A DNA stretch of 64,000 nucleotides from Ceratothoa steindachneri (taxonomy: Eukaryota > Arthropoda > Malacostraca > Isopoda > Cymothoidae), in NCBI GenBank assembly GCA_963969495.1, contig OZ018323.1, forward strand, positions 83,826,832 to 83,890,831, in the 5' to 3' direction. The notes beneath the pieces were generated by a model. It ran no database searches and was not told the DNA's origin. It saw nothing but the letters and a program-made list of their open reading frames with translations. Below, piece after piece: positions 15,228 to 26,121 of the stretch; position 1 is the stretch's first letter, and every line of letters starts with the position of its first letter. The position numbers and the translations under genes are program-made.

Positions 15228-16255
15228 GGTATAAGATATAATTTGTTATGCTGTATTTTTTTATTTTAAATTTTTATTTTGGCATCTTTAGTATTAAATT
15301 GTCTAAATTATAAAAATCTTCGCTGCAGTTAATGTTAGAAGACCCAGTAGACTTTATTAATGCGGATTCTATAATATTTCGTTGCACATAAAACCTTTTT
15401 TTTTAAATTGGTAACCGTGTTTTCTTAACCTATTTATTTTAGAAGATTCGAAATATAAATGTAAAATAATGCGTTAGACGTTTGACCTGTTCTCACACTC
15501 TATTTTATGCTCACTTAGTTACATTGGTGTATTGGATGCGAATGCAGTCACTTGCTTCGCGTGGATGAGGAGCGTCCTCAATGCGTGCATAACGCAATGT
15601 GAAGGCGGCTACTAATTGCTACACTAACTGCGTTCCATCACTGCGTACAATGTAGTTTTTCTTTATTATTTCACAAGTAAGTTTAAATTGAGGACCTGGA
15701 GAAGAAAGGGTGGAAAATCTACAAAGGCCTCACCCCACTTCTTTCAAGAGGAATCACCATAATCATTTTAGAGCTTATTTTTTCAATTGTATCTGTTGTT
15801 GTTGAGTTGTATATTGTTATATATGTATATTATTTTAATGTATTTTCACCCTTGTTTATGCCATTGTTTATCTAGGAAAGTATTTTAATATTCCTTGAAA
15901 ATGTTTTTCTTTTACTTGTCCTCTTATTTCTTTCTTCCTCTTCACTTCTTGTCTCTAATCACAGCTCCCATTACTAAACTTATAATACACCTACTGCGTT
16001 AATCATTCTAATCATTTCCTATCTATTCCCTTATTTCCCTTCCCCTTTTCTAGGCCATTGAGGTTATTTCTGCCCGTAAGTATTTAGAGCCACTCTAGTA
16101 TATTCGTATTCAATTTCTTTAAAAGGATATTTCTATATTTATTTATTTTTCACATTTATTTCTGGTGGATTAATCCTATTAACCTTTTATTTGCCTACCC
16201 TTTCACACACCAATCTATACATACACTTCGTTGCATATCTCACATATATTCAATG
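15226..16255. other. AT-rich stretch, no gene recognised
   Basis: T-rich sequence with stops in all frames. No motif or repeat boundary was recognised. Confidence 0.45.
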
Positions 16256-16259
16256 ATTT

Positions 16260-16990
16260 CAGTGCAGCCAAGATCTAAATTGTCTCTTAGATGCGACAAT
16301 AACACTCGTCTGCTCCATTTGCTTACGTAAAGGAGACGTTCGACCAACGAAGTCGATTCCGCCTCGAATGAACGGATTAAAATGATCCCGAAACTGGTCT
16401 GAATTCACTTTATGAAAAGGAGGTCTCCCCTTCCTAGAAACCCGATTCCCTGCACCCCATTGAGTGGACGAGGCTTCATCTCGGCTGAATTGGGAATAAT
16501 TTCGGTTTCCATTACAGGCCCTAGCAGAGTCAATTTCACCGAATCATGTTTCTTGATGGCATTAACTGGACTCCTTTCTTTAAGAGCTCCTTATTTGCCT
16601 CCTACAACTACGACATCCTTCTATATTTATTCCATCTTTTGAATTCCGAAATGATACTAAATTTCTCACTACATTCTTTAGTCCATGTTCACCTTCCTCC
16701 CCTTTAAATTTATCGGTTGGGAATCTACTCTCGACATTTCTAAGAAAACAATATCATATTCTTTCAACCAAACTAATTTACGTTGTTTCCCGTTCAGAAA
16801 TTTCTCATATCGTCCTTATCATCTTGTTTCTAACACATGAGTGATCACCTGCTCAAAATCACCTTAATTCAGTGATCGAGGGTCTCAGTTTATCTTCATT
16901 GCTTCCGCCAAAAACACAGTGAAGTTTTTCTTACGTCATATGAGCTTACTTGATTTATATTTACATATCCGGAATAAACTCATTTTATCC
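16260..16990 (-). pseudogene. Ty3/Gypsy-like retrotransposon relic (RNase H edge to integrase)
   Basis: On the minus strand (16440 down to 16260) a frame reads 'KGRPPFHKV' and, after a short spacer, 'FNPFIRGGIDFVGRTSPL'. This resembles the start of Ty3/Gypsy integrase cores, where a 'kGrpp' linker after the HHCC zinc finger leads into 'PF.r.giD(l/f).Gp.P'. Farther upstream (about 16.75 kb) 'KLVWLKEYDIVF' resembles the '(R)W...LqeyDf.i' end of the RNase H domain. Both are separated by frameshifts, and neither the HHCC finger nor the integrase catalytic triad is complete. No long terminal repeats were found. It is a short decayed fragment. Confidence 0.4.
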
Positions 16991-17199
16991 ACCACCACCC
17001 TTCCGGTAAAACCAGAAGTCATGGCCAAAGGTTTTGAGCCTATGTGTTCATAAAATAAAGTTAAAAGAACTAATCAAACATTGAATTTTGTTTTAGTATG
17101 TTTGTATCCTAATTCGAAGGTGAAATATATAAATATTTAGAGCTCAAACCCATTTTCTTATTAAATAAATTTAAATGATGCGCACATACTTTATTTACA

Positions 17200-17965
17200 A
17201 TAAAGGACCTTTACCTTCAGGACTGGTTATATTACTTTTGGCATACTTCTCACAATTGGACGGCCTAGGTTCATCAACCGCGAGTTTGATTATCGCCCAC
17301 AAATTCTGTATTAGGTTAAAATCGGGCCAATTCCCAGGCTAAGATCTCAAATGTTCGAAGTTTTTCCAGCCAAGAAATTTGTTATGGCTTTTGATTAGTA
17401 ACAAGGTGGGCTACCATGCTGAAGATTGCACTTAACATACTTAAATTGGCCCTGAACTTTTGAGAAAAGATGCCGATGGAACACGTTTTGGTGTCATTTT
17501 GAGTTCATTTCAGTGTCCTTGGGCAAAATTGTTAGTGCTCCAGTTCACTTAGATAAGAAACAGCGACAGACATGGTGTGCGTCAGGATGCCTCCCTGTGG
17601 GCAGGACACAGGACTAATGAAAGCACTCGCCTTTCCTCCTCCTAACGAGGGATCTTTTGGGAACTCTAAACAAGTGGAAGGTAGTTTCAACAGATAATAT
17701 CACTTTATTTCATTCGTCAACATCCATTATTTATATATACTACAAAAGGTAGACCTACCTTTAATGTTATTTTTGGTGAGATGAGGCTTCTTTGCAACCC
17801 TTTTTGACTTGAGACCTTTGTCAAAAGGTCTCCGCATTACTGTGCACGCTGAAGCGTTCACACCTGCTTCTTTACAATCGTGAGCAAGCTTCGTACATGG
17901 AACCACCAGATCCTTGAGCGGGCACCACCCAAAGAGGTGATCTTGGTGTTGATTTGAAGCCCCTG
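17200..17965 (-). pseudogene. Tc1-like transposase relic, internally deleted
   Basis: Read on the minus strand from right to left, 'KLAHDCKEAGVNASACTVMR' and 'FDKGLKSKRVAKKPHLTKNN' (17880-17740) match the second helix-turn-helix and linker of Tc1-type transposases. 'CNLQHGSPPC' (about 17440) matches the 'FQQDnapcH' box, and 'NWPDFNLIQNLWAIIK' (about 17320) the 'WP..SPDLNPIENvW' box with the third catalytic Glu replaced by Gln. Frameshifts and stops occur, and the segment between the linker and the second catalytic box is too short. Terminal repeats were not seen. Cut-and-paste activity is lost. Confidence 0.55.
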
Positions 17966-17970
17966 TTGGT

Positions 17971-17971
<1 letters not shown>

Positions 17972-18030
<59 letters not shown>
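17972..18030. repeat. (TA)n microsatellite
   Basis: AT run between the Tc1-like relic and a Penelope-like terminal segment. Confidence 0.95.
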
Positions 18031-18032
<2 letters not shown>

Positions 18033-18300
18033 TTATAGCATGTTTTATTAAAAGCAATTGCTAGTTTCGAATTAATCATTCTTTTTTCAATCTTCTCGAT
18101 TTGTCTTATATTCGCCTTTTCTTCATTGTTTAACCTGTGGATAAGCGCACCGAAGTTCATCAGGGACTGATGTTTGTTATTTTGCCAAAGGTAGAAGTAA
18201 ATTAATGTACTTTAGCACTTTCTTTAATTTAACTGACGCATTTCGATACATCGAGTATCATCTTCAGAGTTACAATGGGGAATTATTTCAAAGTATTCTG
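18031..18300 (-). mobile_element. Penelope-like terminal repeat, copy B
   Basis: On the minus strand it reads TCTGAAGATGATACTCG ... TCGAAATGCGTC (18270-18235), then a frame 'LMNFGALIHRLNNEEKANIR', 'QIEKIEKRMINSKLA', which enters the (TA)n array at 18030. Order and coding match the segments at 14960-15162 (+) and 18473-18610 (-). Confidence 0.45.
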
Positions 18301-18398
18301 TTTATATATGTTACAAAATGTATTAACAAAATTACGAACGAAGCTATACACGAATAGGCAGGTTGGATCCAGGTGATAAAAGGTCGGAGAAGTAGGTA

Positions 18399-18401
<3 letters not shown>

Positions 18402-18472
<71 letters not shown>
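18402..18472. repeat. (TA)n microsatellite
   Basis: AT run at the end of Penelope-like terminal copy C, so copies B and C each end in their own array. Confidence 0.95.
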
Positions 18473-18476
<4 letters not shown>

Positions 18477-18610
18477 AAGGCGACTGTGAATGTAGCGTTA
18501 ATTATTTTCTTTTCGAGTCTTTCGATTTGTCTTATAATCCGCTTTTAGGCGTGAGTTAACCCGTGGATAAGTTCGCCAAAATTCATTAGAAAAGTAGTAA
18601 CGAACGAGAG
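18473..18610 (-). mobile_element. Penelope-like terminal repeat, copy C (tandem with copy B)
   Basis: On the minus strand the translation 'LMNFGELIHGLTHA' then 'RIIRQIERLEKKIINATFTV' parallels copy B in sequence and position relative to (TA)n. The two copies lie head-to-tail, the arrangement of the partial tandem terminal repeats often seen in Penelope-like elements. Confidence 0.42.
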
Positions 18611-18814
18611 CAGGAAACTAGTTCACTGAGCAAAACAAAATATTTACTACCATATTTTTCTTCTTTTATTGTCTTTTTTTCATATTTTATGCCTCTGGTG
18701 TTCTCACCTTTGGCATTTTAAACCGGCTCGTCTGAATCTTCCTTTCAAATATATATATTGATTTAATTTTTTTTTTTCTCTCCGTCGTAGCTTTCTAGTC
18801 TTTCAAGTTTGTCT

Positions 18815-19230
18815 TTTGTTAACTTTAACTAACCTAATATTATTTTTGTGGTCATTTTGCCTCTTTTGTTTTCATTTTTGTCTATTATTATTTTTATTTT
18901 GTTTCTTTCTCTTTGTAGGCACTTCGCCTCTTTTGTTCATTTTTTATTTTATTCTTAAATTAGTTTGTACTTTTTTATTTCGTTTTCTTTTGATGGGCTC
19001 TTCGACTCTTTTATTTATTTTTATTATATTTTAAATTAGTTTGTTTGGTTTGGTTTGATTTTTTTGTTTTGTTGTTCTTGTTTTTTCCCATTGATGGGCT
19101 CTTCGCCTCTCTTTATTGTTTGTCCTTTTATTTATTTATTTTATATGGTCTTATTCGTTATCTCTTCTTTGTTCGGTTTTCGTTTTGGTTGTTCTTCTGT
19201 TTTTATGTCCGTATTTCTCGATCTTGGTTA
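18815..19230 (-). repeat. 3' tail of Jockey-like LINE copy 2
   Basis: T-rich on the plus strand, hence A-rich in the sense of the element. It carries four variants of the inverted tail motif (GGCACTTCGCCTC type) starting at 18850, 18918, 18995 and 19096, spaced 68, 77 and 101 bp. The frames of 70-110 codons read here on the plus strand are hydrophobic artefacts of T-richness. Confidence 0.6.
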
Positions 19231-21190
19231 TTTATATATTGCCTCTTCCCTGCAGTTTCTTCCGCTTGGGAATAATGCTGCCCTTGCAACTTTGTGTCGC
19301 TTCTGCTGTGGGATTGCAATGTTGAGGTTGTCGAGTGTGGGTATAATAGTTTGCTCTATCTTCCCACAAGTCTTTCTCCCTAGCCTTTGAGCTTTCGTAT
19401 TAATTGGCTTAAGCCCTGCTCTTACGTGCAGGTCTATTTGCCTAATACGGTCGCTTCTTCTAGCTCCAGGTATTAGCAGGGTGGCTTTATTTTGTACTAT
19501 CTGCATCGTCCTGAGAGAAGTATAACTTGCCATCTGCTTTATCACTGCTGGAACCTGTATAGTTTCCGAAGTTGCCTTTTGGCTAGGGAGACTCTGGTGT
19601 TGATTTGGGTTTTGTACCCAGACTTGGTGAACTGTAAACCAAGGACGTTACCCTTTTCCGAGTATGGGTATAGGTCGTCGTTCACAATGACGTCATCTAT
19701 TTCCGGAAGTTCATTGGGATTATTTTGATTTTTTGGCGGTTGATTTTAATTTTCCACTTCCTTTCATATCGAGTAATGTTGTTTATTTCGGCAGCTGTAT
19801 CCCTTGCTTGAACTCCGGCGTTCCTATAGGAGCTGGGAAGATTTGTGTGATGTAATCTTCAAATTGCAGATACATCGTGTTGTCCCGCACCTGAGCAAAG
19901 AGGTCTATTGTGTACACGAGGTACAGCAACAACCTCAGACAGCTGCCTTGTGGAACTTCCGCCATGAGTTCGAATTCGGGTTTTGAAAAGCCCTCGATGA
20001 AGATTTGGGCTTTTCTCTCCATAACATAGTCACAAAGGACCCTTTCCAGGATTTGGTTCAGCTGAAGCTGAAAGATGTTGAATTAGAGACCCCTCAGCCA
20101 AACCTTATCGAAGGCCTTTTGTACATGGCGCAGCACCACATCTACGTATTTCCACTCTGCTTTGCAGTGTGCTATTTTCTCCGTTAGGAAGGCGAGAGCA
20201 GTTTCCGTATCTCGCCCCTTTCGGAACCCGTGCTGCGGGTGGTTGTGAGCTTCCAGTTCGGCTAGTTGGTCTTGAAGCCGGTTTGCTATGATTTTTTCGT
20301 AGATTTTACCCCCGAACTCGAGAAGGGAGATTGGCCTGTAATTAACCGGTTGATCTGGGGTCTTACCATCCTTGGGTATAAAAATGATTTTTGCCACCTT
20401 TAGACCGTCGGGGAAGTAGCCAGTGTTCAGGAAAGCGTTAAAGATGTTGGTGATTCTTTGAATGATCTGCTGCGGGGCATTTTTCAGATTGCATTTGGTG
20501 ATGCCCGTCCAGCCTGGTGCCTTTTGTTTGAAGGATTTCACAGTGGCCATGACGTTCTCTGTTGTTATTGGACGACCATGGTCAACTATCTCCCTTCCCA
20601 TGGTTGCGTGGTGGTGTGGATGCGTACGGTATATTATCTGATTCAGATCATAAATCAGTCGGACTTCGAATTCCTGGTCGAATTCTTCGTCGTCTCTTTT
20701 GGTGATAGAGAAGACTTTCTCCCAATATGTTCTGAATCTTCCCTCCAGAACCACCGGGTCCTCTATATATTTCCCGTCCTATTTGATCCGAGCCTTTTCC
20801 TTTCTTTGTAAACCTTTCAGTTTCCTGATTTGGTCCCAAAATTTGGCCGGGCTTAGCTCACTGGCTATTCAGACTATAAGGCTGTCCCATATCTCAGCCT
20901 GTTGGATTTTTATTGCATCCTTTAGTTCGGAGCTTAGCCAGCGTAGTAGCACGCTTCTTTCCCTGTTTGGACCTTCCCGTCTAATCTCCTCGTAAACTTC
21001 TTTATGCGCATGTGCGATCCTCTTCATTCTTCATATCCTCTGTTCATCTGGGCTGAGGTAGCGTTTTGTATCCATTTTTGGGAACACACTCGCGGTCAGC
21101 TTCGATGATAAAAGTCGTTACTCTTCCAAGTTCATCGTCGATCTCTTCCACTGTAGCCTCGCTCAGGTCGGCTAGGGCGTTGAATTGGTT
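19228..21190 (-). pseudogene. Jockey-like LINE copy 2, reverse transcriptase, 5'-truncated
   Basis: Minus-strand coding runs from a pre-RT region ('DDELGRVTTFIIEADRECVP', near 21.13 kb) through a long frame at 20083-20754 with fingers and palm: 'KAPGWTGITKCNLKNAPQQI', 'NYRPISLLEFGGKIYEKIIA', 'HGFRKGRDTETALAFL' and 'VQKAFDKVWLRG'. A second frame (19783-20022) has 'AEVPQGSCLRLLLYLVYTID', followed by 'YLQFEDYITQI', where the catalytic (Y/F)ADD is degenerate. The thumb and tail (19228-19545) include 'QIVQNKATLLIPGARRSDRI'. It parallels copy 1 but has 5' truncation at about 21.19 kb, typical of LINE retrotransposition. Its 5' end abuts a Penelope-like relic. Frameshifts make it inactive. Confidence 0.72.
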
Positions 21191-22065
21191 TTCTTTTATA
21201 TATTACGCTTGTAATATTAGAGGCTGTTTGCGGTTTGGAGCATGTGCTAGGCTTTCGGTATTATGTTCGCATGACTTCTGGTCTAGTTGTTTTCCATGTT
21301 TTTCCAACGTGTGTGTTTTGGCGGCACCATTGTTTAAATGGTAACTCATTCTTCATGTTAACTTTGTTTCTGTCATTACGATATATGAATAAGGTAGGCG
21401 CTCACAGTCTCCCATTTTCAAGTATATTCATATATTAAATGACTTCTCTGCTTAGGTGTTAGGTGAGAGCTTGGGTTGTTTTTCATGATGAGGTTGGATG
21501 TACGTTTACTATTGTAGTAGCTTATGAGTGATGCATTGTTTTCATCTTGTGTTGGTTTTACTCCTCTGTTTATGATCACTACATGTTACCTGGACTAGTT
21601 GCATGTAATAGTTAAACCAGAAGCTGACGATTGGCCAGGCTAATCTGGCTTCGTGGAACCCTACTTCTAACATAGGGGGAAGGTTTGTGTCAATTTGCAG
21701 GACGATGTTTCTATCCAGCATAGTCAGGCTATAGAGCCGGACTCCTGAGACCTGGCATTCAGGTGCCCCATTAGTATTGTTTGGGTCCTTCTGAAAAATA
21801 GGCCAGTGAAACACTATAAAGGTTAAAAGTTTTCCTTGGCGGCTGGTATCCGGTGGTTATGACTATCTTTCCTATGTCGATTTCGACCTCTATCGTGAGA
21901 TTGTATTCTTCGAGATTTCTGAATTGCTTGTATTTTATCCCTTTTCAATCGCAATAGCGGCTTGCTCGAGTCTCACTTGCGAATTACTCGTGATTATCAG
22001 GTCTAAATTCCAATTTTTTATTTGTTCACTACGCATGTTGAGCCTGTGTTCCGAAATCCTCAGTG
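21190..22065 (-). pseudogene. Penelope-like element, RT-GIY-YIG linker and GIY-YIG fragment
   Basis: On the minus strand a frame from about 21595 reads 'GVKPTQDENNASLISYYNSK', then 'RTSNLIMKNNPSSHLTPKQR' and 'SHLIYEYT'. The last segments are the characteristic linker of Penelope-like elements between RT and endonuclease ('...ttnLiikNNPs..l....r.nvvYeftCp'). After a shift it continues 'YIVMTETKLT', 'RMSYHLNNGAAKTHTLEKHG' and 'SLAHAPNRKQPLILQA', matching the 'yiG.T...L..Rl..H...gaik.H...' GIY-YIG core. The expected Cys and Gly residues are partly lost. The reading ends at about 21190, where LINE copy 2 begins. It differs from the GIY-YIG fragment near 6 kb, so at least two Penelope-like lineages are present. 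Confidence 0.6.
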
Positions 22066-23215
22066 CGCTTTCTTGCATGATGTTGTGTTATATAAGAAGA
22101 GGTAAAGGCATTATTTTATACATAAAAAAACATACTATTCGCGATAATGAAAGACATTAATATTGATATTACATCTGAAATTTTTTGTCTAGTTAAGAAA
22201 AAACAATAAGAACAAAATTTTTGTCGTAATCTATAAGTCAACAAAGCATATAAATTATTACGATATTGGTAGGGTGACTGCAGAGTCAGTGAGGCAACCG
22301 ACTCGGTCAGTGAGATCATTTGATAACGTTTCGCTTCTCCCATTCTTTTTGTCTTTTTGAGGCATAATAGAGAGCCTTATTTTCAAAGAATAAGAAACTT
22401 TCTCTTTCATGCTGAACATTTAAAATTCTATCATTCCAAATATCCCTTACACCATAGCATACAAGCCATCATATCTCACTCTTGATTTTAACATGTTGAT
22501 TTTAACCTCTTGACGGCGTAATGTTGAAACCCACACCCCATTCACTGTCTGAAAATTGAACAAAAATAGCTTCGTCCAAAAGCATCATATGTTCTGCTAA
22601 AATTCAAAAAGCTCTTCGATCTTTTCTTCTCCTTAATATTGGCCATAGTCGCTGACAGAGCTAGAGGAGTGAGGGAAATCCACACTAGGTAGCACTTTTT
22701 GTAAGGCGGCTCTATTAAATAAAAAAGCCGTAATTGTAATCTTTCTCTATATTTTGGGAGATGATGTCAAGTTTTGGAATTTTTTGTTGTTAAGAGATCT
22801 ATAGAGCACTTTTAAGATAAGTTTCTATTCTAGTTTTCAACTTTATTATGAATAAAAATCGTTGACGGTTTGAGCTCCATCCCAGACTCCACTGTAAGAG
22901 TTACCGCTCACTTTAGAGACGTTCCCTACAATTGCCTCCCTTGACTCGCTTGCAGCATCTCGATTTTAAGTTTGGAGAAGTTTTGGAATTGTATGTTGTA
23001 AAGATGGGCGGCAAATTCTACGACCTTCCTGTGCGGCCCAATAATAGGTAGGTCTCTGGTCATGGCTAAGACAGGCTTCTTCCTGGCGACTCTGCCATAA
23101 TATCTACCAGACTGTAGTTAATTTACTACTGTTCTTTGGCTGAGTTGGTATCTTTCCGCTAATTCCTAAGTTTTTAGCAGAGGGTTGTTCTCAATGATTC
23201 TTTAAACAATACAAA
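22066..23215. other. No gene recognised
   Basis: AT-rich sequence with short unrecognised frames (for example 22116-22343 minus). It may contain decayed upstream parts of the Penelope-like relic to its left. Confidence 0.4.
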
Positions 23216-23217
23216 TA

Positions 23218-24150
23218 CGAGGGGCAGTCAATAAGTTTTGCAATTCGGATATAACGAAACGAGATATGAGGAAAAGTGTTTTATTATTTTTCAATATAAC
23301 TACCCTCGACTTCAATGCACTTGCGCCACTTGTCCCTGAGGCTTCGAATTCCCGACAACCAGAAATCTGCCGACTGCTGTTCAATCCACTCCTGGACGGC
23401 GAGCTGGACATTTTCATCGTCCCCAAGCCGGCGTCTACTCAGTGCAGCCTTGAGCTGGTGGAATAAAAAGTAGTCGCTAGGGGCCAGATCTGGATTGTAG
23501 GGGGGAATAGGTTGAGCTCCTCGAATCCGCACTCGCGCAGGGCACCTTGTGCAACTCTGGCCTTGTAGACTTTGACGACGTTGAAGTCGATCATGGCGCG
23601 TGAGGTTTCTAGGGACCCAACGGGTAGAGACCATGGCCATGGCGAAATTGTCGTGGATGATGTTCATAACACTTCCATGTGATATTCCAAGTTCTCGCTC
23701 GATTTCTTCGACCTTCACCCGTAGATTTTCGAGGATCATCCTCTTCACACGGGCTACATTGTCCTCATTGGTCACGTCTAATGGGCGTCATGTTCAAGGT
23801 CATGTTTAAGGGGCTCACGACCATGGCGGAACTCCCTATTCCAGCAAGCAATGGTTGCATAGGAAGTGGCGGTGTCGGTGTACACTTCAACCATGCGTTC
23901 ATGGATCTCTTTTGCATTCTTGCCTTCCTTGGTCAAAAATTTGATCACTGCGCGGTGCTCAACCTTCTCCATTGTTGAAAAATTTGTAACTGACGATCTG
24001 CAATCAGCTACTGCTTCCTCAATAGACGAGGCAAGAGCATGCAGCTGCAGGTCCTGACTTTTCATAACTTGCCCTAATACCCCAACGAACAGCCATCCCC
24101 CTTCCTCTGTTTTGTCCTACCGATTTGCAAAACTTATTGACCACCCCTCG
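23218..24150 (-). mobile_element. Mariner element, internally deleted, with terminal inverted repeats and TA duplication
   Basis: The element is flanked by TA (23216-23217 and 24151-24152). Its ends are inverted repeats beginning CGAGGGGNNGTCAATAAG. On the minus strand the transposase starts at about 23970 ('MEKVEHRAVIKFLTKEGKNA', the N-terminal helix-turn-helix) and runs through 'EIERELGISHGSVMNI' to 'HDRLQRRQS'. It then jumps to the region around the third catalytic Asp ('PDLAPSDYFLF'). Compared with the 1294-bp relative at 58531-59824, about 360 bp of the centre is missing, including the GDETW and HDNAP boxes with two of the three catalytic Asp. It cannot encode an active enzyme but keeps ends that a related transposase might use. 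Confidence 0.85.
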
Positions 24151-24653
24151 TATATTTTAGAAGGCTCAAGAGGACCAGAGCCTGACTTTGGTGATGATTT
24201 ACCGTTTTCTTTAAATTGAACTATAATTATTTTAGAAAAATTGATTATTCCAAGATTCTTAGACATTTGTATTTGGGACCAACAATCCTTCCTCTTTGCA
24301 GATTGGAATTTCCTGGAGATTTTGCTTTCTGTATATTTTTAATAATTACAATAGTAAACTTTGAAAAATGAAAGCAAATAGTTATCATAACAATGGAAAT
24401 ATTTTGTCATAAAGTTGTGGGTGTCTATTTATTCCTTGCTTGTCTGTATATCTTGCCCATTTGAAACATTTAAATGAAGCTCATGAACAAAAATCTCCTT
24501 CCCCGATTGCCTGAATGGGTGCCATTCTCTTGCAGGGCAATGGAGACACCAATGGCCGCAACCTTAATACAATAACAAGGTCAACAGACCTAAGTCACGT
24601 GCTCTCAATTATTCTAAAGTATGAACATATGACATTACGACCTTCAAAACTTT

Positions 24654-24965
24654 CAATAATTTCCGAACTAACCTTGGGAGGTCCTTGGCAAATATATCAT
24701 TTGGAAGAGAATGTAAAACAACATATGGGTTTCAAATTTCGTTAGAATCAACTGAATAGTTATAATGTTATTGCCAAATAATTCCCGAACTAACTTTGGG
24801 AGGACCTTGGCAATTATATCATTCGAAAGATAATGTAAAAGAATCGGCCGAATAGTGACGATGTTATTGCCCCAAAACTCATTGAATAGTAAAACGCTTG
24901 CCCTCTGACCGACTGACCTACGGATCGACATAGTAACTTATAGAGTCGCATACACAAGACTAAAA
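24654..24965 (+). repeat. Satellite-like module, copy Y (two ~125-bp units plus terminal part)
   Basis: Two tandem units (24654-24775 and a shorter 24776-24871) share the order AATAATTNCCGAACTAAC ... GGGAGG ... TTGGCAA-TATATCATT ... AATGTAAAA ... GAATAGT ... ATGTTATTGCC. They are followed by CTGACCGACTGACC ... AGAGTCGC ... GACTAAAAAATAG (24910-24967). The same order recurs, inverted, at 56330-56830, and one unit at 48471-48600. Here no TAGCC array is attached. Confidence 0.7.
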
Positions 24966-25298
24966 AATAGTTGTGTTAAGTTGAGAAATTATTCCTCATG
25001 CTCCATTTTCAACGGACATCAGATTGTTATTTATTTAAGTCATTAAATCCTGCCCTAAATGGCAAAGTTTACTTTGATATGAAAGAGGCAGAAAAAGATA
25101 TCAAATATATTTGATCAAAACTGAATGAATTCTCCAAGAAAGGTATTTACTGCTTAGTTAAAAAGAAGCCTTGTCGATAATGATCAAAACTAATTTGCCG
25201 AGTAGATACATTTTTAAATATTAACATTATTTTACTTTTCTTTAAAAAAAACAACCTTTAAGGTTTCTTCATAGCATACTACTTCAAATACAATGCAA

Positions 25299-25420
25299 TA
25301 TGTTAAACAGATTTCGAATCGGAAGCCAAATCTGATGAAATGATTTAAGATGAGAACCGATATGTTAAATTGATTTAAGGTTGAAACAATATGTTAAATT
25401 GATTTCAGATGGGATGTAAT
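25299..25420. repeat. Degenerate ~30-bp tandem repeat
   Basis: TATGTTAAAT/C followed by TGATTT or AGATTT recurs at 25299, 25361 and 25390, with a diverged unit between the first two. Confidence 0.5.
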
Positions 25421-25990
25421 GTTCACTTGTTGATTTGGGAAGAAATAAGTTAAAGTGATCCTTCTAAACCATGGTTTTAAGGTTGGGATAATTAGCTCCC
25501 GCATCGATTTCCATTTTAATCCTTTATATTATCCTCGCCCTTTTTCTACCCTTTCTTCTTCCCTGAATTTTTCTTAAGTGTGTAAAAATTCCCTCATCAG
25601 ATCATAGAAAAATAGGAAAATCTTACACGAAGGAAAATGTGCAATTTTTCAGTTATTCACTATTTTAATAATCTTGCTCACCTTTCTTACTTTCAATATA
25701 CTTCAATGTCGCTTTGGGGTCATAAAATGCACGCAGATTTTTAAAAAACATTCTTGATTTACTCTTTAACTTTTCCTTCTGTTTCTGGCACTAATTTTGG
25801 ATCTCAAATAAAAGCTGACATTTAACAGTCGTTCCATATATATTCGCGGGATAAAGTCTCCCTGCTCTCTTTATTATGCCTTATTTTTATTGTCTTTCAT
25901 ATATGTGACCGGTTGGGCGTTAATTATTTAAATTATTATAATCCTTGTATAATACGAGTATTAATACTAATATGAAGTTTATATCAGATT

Positions 25991-26121
25991 GATTTTAATC
26001 ACTTTCTTACATTTCACTTCTAATTTACGAAATATATTTTTCGCGTCGAAATCTAGATTTCAAAGCGAAAAAGATATTTCGTAAATTAGAACCTGAATGT
26101 AGGAAAGAGAAGAGTAATTGA
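25991..26121. repeat. Long imperfect inverted repeat (possible MITE)
   Basis: The left arm (25991-26045, including CTAATTTACGAAATAT and TTTTTCGC) is mirrored by the right arm (26064-26121, GCGAAAAAGATATTTCGTAA and onward). The centre contains the perfect palindrome GAAATCTAGATTTC. The arms are about 50-55 bp with a few mismatches. No coding sequence lies inside. This is the shape of a miniature foldback element or cruciform. Confidence 0.75.

Noticed and set aside
18816..19390. Hydrophobic, membrane-protein-like frames on the plus strand
   Set aside because: They arise from T-rich sequence antisense to the 3' tail and C-terminus of LINE copy 2.
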